NCBI GenBank assembly: GCA_003993805.1
Contig: RSEF01000018.1
Coordinates: 3,756,080 to 3,820,079 of the forward strand
Source: Himantopus leucocephalus
Lineage: Eukaryota; Chordata; Aves; Charadriiformes; Recurvirostridae
Reading direction: 5' to 3'
Length of the DNA stretch: 64,000 nt
Every line of letters starts with the position of its first letter. The first letter of the stretch is position 1. Made by a program: the position numbers and the translations under genes. The notes below the pieces were generated by a model. The model made no database searches and had not been told where the DNA came from. It saw only the letters and a list, made by a program, of their open reading frames with translations. Below are positions 11,830 through 21,780 of this stretch, one piece after another.

Positions 11830-12270
11830 GAGATTGGAAGAGACTGTTGTTAATTAAATAATTAGCTGTTTAAAATGTATTTATTAGGGCTTAACAGCCA
11901 GGCCACAGATATGCATCAATTACAGGGCCGCAATATCTGCAATAAATGTTTTTCAACCCATAATCAAATATGGCTTAATTAGGCAACGCTGGCAGAACAG
12001 TCATAATAAATAGAGTGGGTAAGACTTGCCTTTATAATTGAGATTTAATCAGTGAACCCTTGTATGTTCATTGAATAATTGATTATTCTACACATTTATC
12101 AAGGATTAAAAACTCAGTGGTAGATATGCAAATCCCCTTGTATTAAACACTTCTGAAATTCTCAAATACCATTTAATGCATATTAACATTCTGATTAAAT
12201 CTAAATGACATGCACATTGTAGCTCTCACTTCTGCAGCAGGCTATTTTATTGCTATTTATCACTTTTTTT
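11830..12270. promoter_or_regulatory. Candidate developmental enhancer with dense homeodomain sites and a POU octamer
   Basis: This AT-rich block carries three exact TAATTA cores (11851-11856, 11859-11864, 11976-11981) and one TAATTGATTA (12076-12085), a TAATNNATTA palindrome of the type bound by paired-class homeodomain dimers. It also carries a perfect POU octamer ATGCAAAT (12126-12133). No repeat signature and no usable open frame is present. Such clustering is typical of deeply conserved enhancers near developmental regulators; AT-rich background also raises the chance of TAAT words. Conservation and activity are inferred, not shown. Confidence 0.4.
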
Positions 12271-14619
12271 TTCCCCCCCTAATCTAAACTGCTTGTGCGC
12301 TTGTTGCTTTGTGAGTAGTTGTAGGAGATGGACAGAAATAGGCCAAGGGGAAGCGAAATGGAGGTGGCATCTTCTGCATTCCTGGAATGAGCAAGCTATC
12401 CTGGATGGGACAGCAGGAAATATTTTTACACTGGCTGCTGGTGAGCAGACTAAACCATGGGAAGATGCGGTAACTCTCCCTGAAGAGTTACTATCATAGT
12501 TAGTGCTGTGTGTGATAGAACAAGCATACAGAAATGTCCAAGGACAAAAGGAAAATAAAAAAAACCCAAATCAAAAAATGAAACCCACATGCAGAAGCCT
12601 TAATGATCGCATGAGTTGTGGATGAACAGTGCCAGTGTTATCTATGAACCAGCACGAGGTGTGTCCCACTGGCTGGGAGCAGTTGCTGCTGGAGGGACAC
12701 CACTCCCCTGCAAAGCCCATGAGCATCAGCCCTGGGCCTGGCGGGGGGGACACGGACGGGGGACACTTTCTCAAAGGAAAACAGGTTTACCTTGCTCAAG
12801 TCATGCTTGCAGAGAGCTAAGGGTTAAGGATGGAGTAAGAATGTGAAGGAACACGAAGTTGTGGTTATCAATGACAGCTCATGTCTGAAGCCAGAGCTGA
12901 GTGGTAGATTAACATCCCAATTAAAAGCGAAAGTGCAACTTAAAGTCAGGACAGGTCACAGGACTGCACCTTGGCAAGTCCCCCTGCACGCTTCTGTCTT
13001 GTGCAGCTCCTCGTACCCTGTCGCATGCAGTGCTGGGAGCACAGAAAGCGTCTCGGGTTCTTGGAAGGAAAGCACAGAAATGTTGCAGGTGGGAGACACA
13101 CCAAGCTAATAGATTTTGGTAACAGCTTAATTGTCAGTAGCAGAGCACTGGGAACAACAGAACTATATTTCATTCCTCTGCAGCTGATCCTTTCCCACAT
13201 CCATGATTCACGCTGGGTAGTGCGATGGCAGGAGCAAGTGTCGACCCTGAAGACCCCTGCTAGTATACAAGGGTAATTACTTTCTGTGTTATTTGACTTA
13301 CGTTTTTGTGGAAGTGATGATTTTTCACCTTTTACAACTTGTGGACTCCTAAACATTTTCAAGTGGGGCTGAGACTCCCAATTAGTGATTTTATAACAGG
13401 TAACAGTAGTGCACATTCCTTCACTATCTCTTGCAGATGCTGTGGAGGGCAGGTCCTCTACCCCTCCCCTCTAAGCACCTTGTCCCCAGCCTGAAGACCA
13501 CTTCTCTAAATTGAAGAATAACGAGCCACACAGCCACTGTGCGGCTTTTGCAATGTGGATGGCTCGCTTTATTTTCCACTTCTGGAAGCACTGGTTGCTA
13601 GCTTCAACTTGGACACAAGAGGGTGGTATTTCCTCAGGAATTTGTCCACCAGGGTGGTGTAGGGTGAACAGGCTTGTAGGGGAAGGTGCTCTAGAGAGAA
13701 AATAAATTTTGTTTTCTTCTAACTTAGTGGGGTTAGCCTTCCTCCTGCATGACAGTGGTTCAGTGCTGGGGAGTGCCCTGGAGCGGGGTGGACACTAGGA
13801 CATGCTGCCTCTGAGCTACCGCTCATCTCTGAGCAGACCTTCTGCCTGGGAAACTGCAGAACTGTTTAATCCGACCACCAGCAATTATTCCAGAGTTTCC
13901 TCACATGACCAAGACCCTTGTGAACGCCCCTTCCCTTATGTATTTTCAGAGATGAAAACTGTTTGCCTGTGTCTGTTGGGTCCCAGTTATACAGCACATA
14001 TATCTGTCACCTGTGGTGCACAACTGGCTGAATTCCCATTGCTGACTGCGCCACCTTTAAATGCCTGTCAAATGCAGAGCAAAAGAAGCTGTTTCTGCCC
14101 CAGGCGGGGATTACGAGTTCTGATAGTGTATGACAGTGTTGACAGAAGAGCCATCTTCAGGATAAGCACATCCTGTTCCTGCACATCGGATCTTGCTTTC
14201 CCCGAGCCAGTCTCACTTGCAGCGTGCTGGTTTAGGGCTGTAAATCTAAGGGGTCAGGGGGCAGCGATGGCTCTGCTGCTGAACTCCAGCCCATTTGTAT
14301 CTCCAACTTGGAGAGAGGACACAGGTCAGTCTAAATATCCCCTGAATTACCGCTTCTTGGGAATGACTTACGCTCAGCTTTGGAGGTGTTTGTTAAATCC
14401 TATCTGCTGCTACGAAGTATCCAGGAAGGAAATGCCAAACACCACTGCTCCACCACCAACACTGGTGGGCCATCCCGTCACCTCTCCCTGCCTGCTTCCA
14501 AGCCTCATTGCACATCTACTCTGTGCTGGGTCACTGCGGGTGCTTCTTCAAGACTGTTGGTCTGCTTTGGTCTGACAGGTTTAGCTCCATGCTTAGATTG
14601 AGACACTTGTTGGTGCAGG
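12271..14619. other. Non-coding stretch holding the longest open frame of the window
   Basis: An open frame of 257 codons (13802-14575, plus) is the longest in the window. Its conceptual product is rich in Cys, Ser, Leu and Pro, has no domain or motif I recognise, and no splice or promoter context supports it. Several other frames of about 200 codons in the window look equally random, so I do not call a gene. No transposon is recognised. Confidence 0.45.
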
Positions 14620-14961
14620 TGCAGAATATAAGTCTTTTGGAAATAATCGCCAGATGTTCAGTTACAGACAAGCTTTGCCTCCTCTATAGATGAAGACATG
14701 AAAAGGTTGGGTTCCTTAGGAGAAGGTGCCTGACATCAGTGACAGCCATTTGCCTCCAACCATTTTCTGTCCAACGATGTACCCTGACCNTGCAGAATAT
14801 AAGTCTTTTGGAAATAATTGCCAGATGTTCAGTTACAGACAAGCTTTGCCTCCTTTATAGATGAACAAATGAAAAGGGTTGGGTTCCTTAGGAGAAGGTG
14901 CCTGACATCAGTGACAGCCATTTGCCTCCAACAATTTTCTGTCCAAAGATGTACCCTGACC
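14620..14961. repeat. About 170-bp duplication across a single N (first join)
   Basis: Bases 14620-14789 and 14791-14961 are the same sequence with about six substitutions and one 1-bp length difference (gaaaaggttg versus gaaaagggtt), separated only by the N at 14790. The differences are spread as expected of two alleles or error-prone contig ends. It is the left half of a three-part misassembly with the join at 15024. Confidence 0.85.
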
Positions 14962-15128
14962 CAATCTTTCCTTATAAGCTAAAGGCAGTGAAGGAGTCTG
15001 AGTTGGAAATGTATTTTTGCTGGNATTTGCCTCCAACCATTTTCTGTCCAACGATGTACCCTGACCCAATCTTTCCTTATAAGCTAAAGGCAGTGAAGGA
15101 GTCTGAGTTGGAAATGTATTTTTGCTGG
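14920..15128. repeat. 104-bp duplication across a single N (second join)
   Basis: Bases 14920-15023 and 15025-15128 are 104 bp each with two differences (acaatt/accatt and aaagat/aacgat), separated by the N at 15024. At both sites the right copy returns to the bases found in the leftmost copy (14748-14789). The middle contig therefore carries the alternative allele. The open frame at 14898-15149, which repeats the same peptide twice, is produced by this artefact. Confidence 0.85.
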
Positions 15129-18100
15129 GTGTCTTTTGTGCCTTTTTAAGGACTCTGTGGTGACTCTATCATGTCTCAGACTCTATGCCATAAGGTGGCC
15201 GTGACTCTGTCCTGTTCAGGGCATTCATTTTGGAGGACAGCAAGTAGGACTGCCAAGGGCCCTTGGTGTGCCCACAGCATTGGTCCCCTCCATGAATAAG
15301 GTTAATGTTAACTCTCACCCAACTCTGTACGCTCTGTCAGTACAGACAGACATGGATTTGGGATTGTGTTCTTGAGTTGCAACTGGGATCCTGTGACTCA
15401 CAGAGGTGTCCTGGACCAGGCAGTCTCTCAACCTCTGGCAGCAGCAGCATGATGAGCCAAATCTCTGAAACGCCAGGCTTTTACAGAGTGCTGGATGCCT
15501 CTCTGGATATGTAATCCCTGCACTTGGAACCTGCACGGGACGATGCAAAGCAAATTACTGCAGACTAAATATATGGTCAGGATGTGTTGGAAGTTGGCAG
15601 TGTAGCTGGCTGAGGTAGCCAGGGAAGGAGGAGAGAATTGGTCAGCTTTCTCTCTTCATGTTGAACTGGAATAAAGCTTGGGATCCTTTAAAAGACTTTA
15701 ACGTGGTCTTGAAAGGGAATAGCTGGAGGAGGTTCAGCTGCAGAAAGCTGGATGAAGGCTGAAGAGCCCGATGTGTCTGGGAATGGTAAGAAGGGATCAG
15801 CAGCCGGCTTTGAGAGAGGAGATGAATTTGGGAGCAGATAATCTTTCACAGCAGTTCAGAACAGGGTTTTGTCACCTCCCTGTGAGTTGGAAGAGATGGA
15901 CTTTTGCTGTGATCTGTTCCATGATCCACAGCTCCTTTTTGATCCTTTGTATGAGTCATGCTACCTGTTGGCTGCAGTTTCTCCGAGGCACCGTTTGTGT
16001 CCTTAAAAGAACACAACCAAAATAAAGGTCTGTTCTCTTGCCTGCTTTACTGTAACTAATTGCTAATGTTGTTACAGTGGAAAGAATGCTACAAAACTGA
16101 ATTAGAGCTTTGTGGTTTAATCGACTTATTTTTATATTTCACCTGGTTTGCTCAGTGAAATTAGAATAGACTTTACACGCTTTTTCTGTTCAGAGTCACT
16201 TTCTGGCCCTTTGCCCAGACCAGAAGAGCCCCAAGCTCTCCAGTACTGAATGCTGATTAGAAGTGGGGCCAAACTCTACCATAAAGCACTCTGAATAAGG
16301 AGACAGCCGTAATGATGACTGACCTTTGCTTTTATTCTCATACAAACTGGAAAATCCAACCTGATGGTGCTCGAAAATCTTAATCTTTTGTCACTGAGTA
16401 GTGCTTGTTGTTTTGAGTTGTGATAAAAAGGGAATTCAAGAATTCTTGTTAGTATTGTGAAGGCAAATACCCCCCTGAACATCTTGGTTCTGCGGCATTT
16501 AAGAGGAGCGTGACATGTCGGATGGGGTCTAAAGGTTGAAATGGCCTCTTCAGCTGAGCATCCTGCCTGTGGGCAGTGCACCACCAAAACAGCTGCTCCA
16601 TGAGTCACACCGCTTGTACTTGTCTGTTGTGGTTTAGGCCAAATTGGGTTTTTTGTGTTAAGTGAAGAAAGAGTGTTTCAGCTCAGAGCTTGTTCGTGAA
16701 AGAAACCTGTGTTTGATCACTTTTGTCCTCACCCTGCAGGTAGAGAGTTATGTCAATAGATCTTATTTTAGGGCTTCAAAGGTAACATGCAGCGTTTAGA
16801 GTGCTGCTCAGGCTGCCTAATAAATTTCCTGTAAAGATTACTTTGCTAGGCATTCATCCATCCTGGGAAAAGGCGTGGGGGACCCCCCACCCGCTCACAT
16901 CCAGACCATCCATGGGCACAGCCACTTCTCTGATAAGCATTTCGCAGAAGGAGAGAGCCGATGGGTCAATCACCCCCTACCTAGTGCAGCAAGGATGGGA
17001 CAGCAGCTGTGTACGCTCAACAGACAAACTTCAGTGATAGGCTTAAAATACCATGGGATCAGCTGCTATAAATCACCTCTTCTAATGTCACGAGAGCTGT
17101 GCATGTTTCTATCACCTGAAGCTCAAGTTCTGTATTTATTTGAAAAGTTCCCCAAGGTGACCCTGCTCTGGCTCTGCTGTCAGCTGACCGAGATTTGTTT
17201 CTCAGGAGACTGTGCTATGTCGAAATCAGAAGGCACACATGCTTCCTTCTGCTGGGGTTTGAGGGCACTGCCACCTCCTGTGTCATCAGCTCTTCTGAAG
17301 CCTTCCCTGTGCCTTTGTGGAGATGCAGATGGGACCTGGGGCGTATGCTGGTTAGCTGCTAGTGGTTTGTACTGTGCTGGGAGGCACATGGCTCAGCAAA
17401 CAGGCAACCTGGAGCAGGCTGGGTCAAGCGTGCTGTAGGTGAGGTGGTAATAGCACAGAGATTGCAATGTTCCCTACGTTACAGCTTTCACTAGGCTATC
17501 AGTTGGTTTATAGCTCTGTGTGTCTGCTTGCTGGAACGTATTGAGTAACTAGTTATAAATGATAGTCTTTGCTGTTGTTGGCATTTCTGGTGTCGAAATG
17601 TTATGCTAGTGCTATTACTTTGCACATGTTGATGCATGTTTGTGTATACATAGTTTGGTCTCCCTCATACACATAAGTTAAATTTCTGAAGGAGGGACAC
17701 CTCCTGTGTGTAAATATACAGTGTGTTTAAAATGAATGTGTTTTTACAAGGTTATTTCCTTTTCATAAGCGAACAGGACCATACTTGTAGCCATAAATAA
17801 TTCTACACCTTACTTTCTTGTTTGCAATCGCCCTGTGTAGGACAGAAATATTAAATATGTATCAGGTGTTATCCCCCTAAATGGCTAAGGGGTCAACAAG
17901 AAGGCTGCAAAACCACTGAAAAATAAAATGCTCTGTTCCTATGATTTACAAAATTTAATTCTGCCTACCAAGAAAGGGGGCAGCCATGGGACTGAGTACC
18001 CGGAGGACAATTCAGAGCTGGAAAAAGCCTAAGAGTTCTCCCAGGATAAAGGACACGCAATGTGAAAGCTGCAGCTTCCAGCAATTCTTAACTGGCCACA

Positions 18101-18290
18101 TAAAGCTGCTAAATAACAAAAGTCCCCCTTGCCCTCGGTGTGTCTAGGTACTGTACCACAATAAAGCAATTCCAGCTTCAGCCAACAGTTTGGGATGTAC
18201 AATAGATAGTTTACTAATTTCTTTGCTGTTTCAGCTGCCAGCGATGGAGCAAATCAAGAAAACCAGGAGGGCAGGAGGAAGGGGATTAAG
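15129..18290. other. Non-coding stretch, nothing recognised
   Basis: Unique-looking sequence. An AATAAA at about 16019 is followed by T-rich sequence and could be a poly(A) signal, with no coding context. The 187-codon frame (16875-17438, plus) has no recognisable domain. Sequence at 17430-17900 is AT-rich and non-repetitive. Confidence 0.45.
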
Positions 18291-18296
18291 ATCTTA

Positions 18297-18378
18297 GACT
18301 CGCCAGTCCCCCCTGGGTTCTGTTCCTGTGGGCAAGTGCTGATGAGCGTTCCCCACTTAGTTTCTTCACTGATTAAAC
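18297..18378 (+). repeat. Degraded MIR-type SINE fragment
   Basis: The ordered words cctgggttctgttcctg, tgggcaagtgctg and ttagtttcttcactgattaaa follow the MIR/CORE-SINE consensus (gggttc, gggcaagtc, then cagtttcctcatctgtaaa). Divergence is high, as expected for this ancient family. It was recognised by eye; RepeatMasker would be decisive. Confidence 0.45.
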
Positions 18379-19859
18379 TAAGAAACCAAACCAAAGGACA
18401 CAGGAGAAAAGGGTTAAAGGATTAGGAGATGGTCTTTGAACTGCCATGTGGCAAGGTAATGAGGCATGAATTATTAAAATGATTTCAATTATAACTGGCA
18501 GCCACACGCACCGCTTTTGCATTGGCTTTCTTCCTCTCTGAAAAAGACAGGTTTGCAAGCGCTCATGGTTTCTTGGAAGAGATATGCTCTTCCAGAAATG
18601 TTAGTTGTATAAACGGTGTAATTTGTCATTGGCCAAGCTGCTTTTGTGGTTAGGTAAGTCGACGTGTCAATGAAATGGGCATGGCTCATCAGCAAGACAA
18701 ATGTGCTGCCTGAAAACCTATAGGGATAGGTTACTGCCGTATTGCTGGAAGGACATGGGTATTAGCGGCCTCTCATACTTGTATCGGAGGCACTGGTCAT
18801 ATGCTGCTGGTCATAATTATTAAAAAAACATACTTTGGCTTTAATGGAAGAAGCAGTATGTTCATACCACGTATTCTTTTGCTTGTGCATAGCTTGAAAG
18901 CAGTGGCTTGAGAGTTACTGTGTTCAGATATTTGTAGACAGGGATCAGACTCATTTATGTGTAACCTCTGTAAGACAAACATCACACTGCTAGCTGTCTT
19001 CCCTGTATTTCTTTGTGATCTAAATGCCTATAGAAATGGAAGTATCGGGAATAGCTCCATCTGGTGACTGCTAAAAACTTTGCACAAAAGCCTGTATTTT
19101 AGGTCAGAAAGAACACCCTTGGGTCTGACTGCTTGGGAAAACTCGCGTGGCCCCACAGCCCAGGGAGCACACGTAAGACTTGCAGTGTTTGCTGCAGAAG
19201 GTGTCTGGTGAGATGTTCTGGGGAGATCAGAATTCGACGAAAGTTTCAGAAAGAATGACTTACCTAGCATGATTATTGAAGTTTTATTTTTTTACTGCTT
19301 ATGAATTAAGGAGGAGAAAGGAGAACTGAGTCCGTCTGGGCTCAGATCACTGAGTAAATACTGAAATGTGAGGTATCCTGAAACTGCATTTGAGCACTGT
19401 AGTTAGGCTGTTCCTTTCCACTACTTTTCTCCACACCAAGAAAGTGTTCATCCTCAGAATTCAGATGTACTCCCTTCAGAAATGTGATGGCCAAAGGCCG
19501 TTGCCAGGTGAATGCATCTCTAGTGACTTTCTGTACTTTTTATCTTAATAGGGGAAGAAAAGCAAAGGCAAAAAAGTAACATTTGTAGTTGACTTCAATA
19601 CACACAGAATGACCTCATCGGAAAAGGAACAGTGTACAGTACTGGCTGCAAAGTTAAATAGATGAAAACTCTCGCCCCGCTGCGGACAGTGACCGTAGTG
19701 TCTAGCAGGGATGGTGTTCGTGCATCCGTCCGCAAGGCAGCGTCTGCTCTACGGGCCAGCCACGAGAGGGCAAGGCAGGAACAAAAACCTGAGCGAAAAT
19801 TAATCCGTCAGGCAGGGAAACAATTGCATGAAGGCAGCTGCTGAGCCAGACTGGCGGGC
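18379..19859. other. Non-coding stretch, nothing recognised
   Basis: AT-leaning unique sequence with only short open frames (80 codons or fewer). No repeat or RNA gene is visible. Composition turns GC-rich near 19660 on approach to the CpG patch. Confidence 0.45.
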
Positions 19860-20066
19860 CTGGGAGGAGAGCGGGGCCGGGGCCAGGCTGGGAGCTCGCT
19901 GGGCGAGCAATGAATGAGCGACCTCCGCGGGGTCCGGCTGGTGCCATTGTTCGCAGTCACGGCAGGCAGCGCTCGGCCCTGCTCCGCTCGGAAATATGAG
20001 TTATTAAAACGCAACAACAGCAGGAAGGCTTTTGCACTAGGGCTCATACAATATCCCTTTTATAGT
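19860..20066 (-). promoter_or_regulatory. CpG-dense patch with a minus-strand TATA box and a SOX site
   Basis: About 14 CpG dinucleotides fall within 19860-20000, close to the number expected without CpG depletion. At 20055-20065 the minus strand reads CTATAAAAGGG, an excellent TATA box. A start about 30 bases downstream would fall near 20025 and transcribe leftward into the CpG patch. A SOX-type word CCATTGTTC lies at 19944-19952. The minus-strand open frame at 20047-19808 (79 codons) is not recognised. A real promoter here is plausible but unproven. Confidence 0.25.
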
Positions 20067-21663
20067 TCCTGGTTTTTCCTTCTCCTTGGAGCAGAGCTGT
20101 TTTCCTTTGAGATGAGGGTTTGTTCGTGCCGCGACCCTGCCAGCAGGTCACCGTTTCTCCAGCTACTCTGCAGAGTTTCCCTTTGCAGGCCGTGTGGAAA
20201 CAGGGGCCAGATCCCCCCTGGGGTTTCTGGATGACAACCGTCTTTTTCCGATTTGTTCGGTGCAGCCTCATCTCGGGAGCAGGCGGGAGGCGCGGGGGGG
20301 ATGAGGAGGGAGAAAGCATTCCTTGCTGCTACATTCACATAGTTCCTGGCACCAGCCAGCTCAGCAAGCTCCTCCTGAAACCGCTCCAGACTCTGAAATC
20401 ATTTCTATTAGGAAACCATTCATGCTCTAGCTAGAGCCCTAGCTGACTCTTTAAAGCCCCGAGAAACACTGACAGCGGTCAGGAGCCTCTGATGCTGCCT
20501 GGTTTGTTTTGGCAGTGCTGAGGGTCGGGGCTGCAACGAGACCCGAGCGCTCTGGTGTTCTCGGGCGGTAGTTTCCCAATGCAATTTTGCCCTTCCTGCC
20601 AGATGGTAGAGAACGGCAATCAAACTCCAGCTCTGTGTTCTTAGTTGCCCTCAATGCTGTCCTTGTCCCTTTCTCAGCAAGAAGAAAGGCAGCTTTGCGC
20701 AGCGCGACTGCGTTGACTCGCTTTATCGCTGGGGCTGCCGTTCCAGGAACTGCCTGCAAAGTGCGAGCGTTGGCGCTAAAAAGTTGCTGCAGTTTGTAAA
20801 GCTTATGAAATGTTCAAGAAATGCGTAAAGTGAAAATACATGTTCAGGCTCTGAGGTGTGGGACTGTCCCTTGTGGGGACTTGGAGGATCCAGGCAGTGT
20901 AAGCCTCGTGCTCATGCTGGCCAGGACACACGCTCCCTCCGCTCTCCCTCCCAAGCCTGTTTCTAAGTCCCTCTTTGAGGTGGGTACGTTAGCCCGATCA
21001 TGCCGTTACCTGCTGAACTGCAGCAGGCTTGTTCCAGTGTTTAAATTACCTCTTTGCTTGTCTCTCTCAAGTGATGATTCATTTTGATTGATCAGCTTTG
21101 AGCTGGGTGTGAAGGCAGCCCTGGCGGTTTCATTACTGGCACTGCTGAGCTTTGGATGAAGCTGATTTTTTTTTTTTATTTTTTTTTTTACCTTTTAAAG
21201 CCACTGCCTGTTGCAGCTCCCCTGCCTGTTAGATTTGCTCCTTTTGCTCTCAATGGGAAAATCCCCTGGGCCTTTCTGGAGCTTTCCGAAGATATTTGTA
21301 CCTACTAATTCAGAAATTTTGGACTTCTAGGCGTAGGGCTTGTTCATGTATGCGTATCGGTTTTGAGGGGCTGGTCTGTCCGCTGCCCTGAGTCTTGTGC
21401 AGGTATGCTCGTTGCTGCTGGTTGACGGCAAAATCATCCTTTGAAATTCTGGAGTAAATGATATAGATGGAGGATAAAGACCAATGAGGAAAGAAGCTGT
21501 GCCAGTGTAAGAAAAGAGAAAATAACAGTGGAATTATGTCCTTAGCAAGCAAGGCAGAGACATAAGTGCTGGCTAACGCTGGGCAACAGTATATCACAGA
21601 TAAACCTGCATCAGTTTCCAGGAATACTGAGAGTTATATATATAATAATAGTCCAGGGCTATA
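20067..21663. other. Non-coding GC-rich to mixed stretch, nothing recognised
   Basis: Open frames on both strands up to 106 codons, none recognised. A T-rich low-complexity run lies at about 21166-21190. No transposon or RNA gene is visible. Confidence 0.45.
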
Positions 21664-21780
21664 ACTCTAGATCTGGGTTAAACCAGCTGCTTTCTGTAGC
21701 CCTTTTGTGTCTCAGTTTCCCCACCTGTAAAGTTGGATAATGGTAATTTCCTCCCAGAAGGGCTGCCAGTGCTGGCTGGA
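21664..21780 (+). repeat. MIR-type SINE fragment
   Basis: The segment contains tgtctcagtttccccacctg followed by taaagttggataatggtaat. This is the most diagnostic part of the MIR consensus (cctcagtttcctcatctgtaaaatggggataata). Upstream gatctgggttaaaccagctgc fits the gggttcgaatcccagctc part. Copies this old are found in all amniotes. Confidence 0.65.

Noticed and set aside
13802..14575. 257-codon open frame, longest in the window
   Set aside because: No domain, Cys/Ser/Leu/Pro-rich random-like composition and no promoter or splice support. Several other frames of about 200 codons look equally random, so this is the tail of the background distribution.
14898..15149. Open frame containing a repeated peptide
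   Set aside because: The repetition comes from the unmerged duplication at the N at 15024, so it is an assembly artefact and not a repeat protein.
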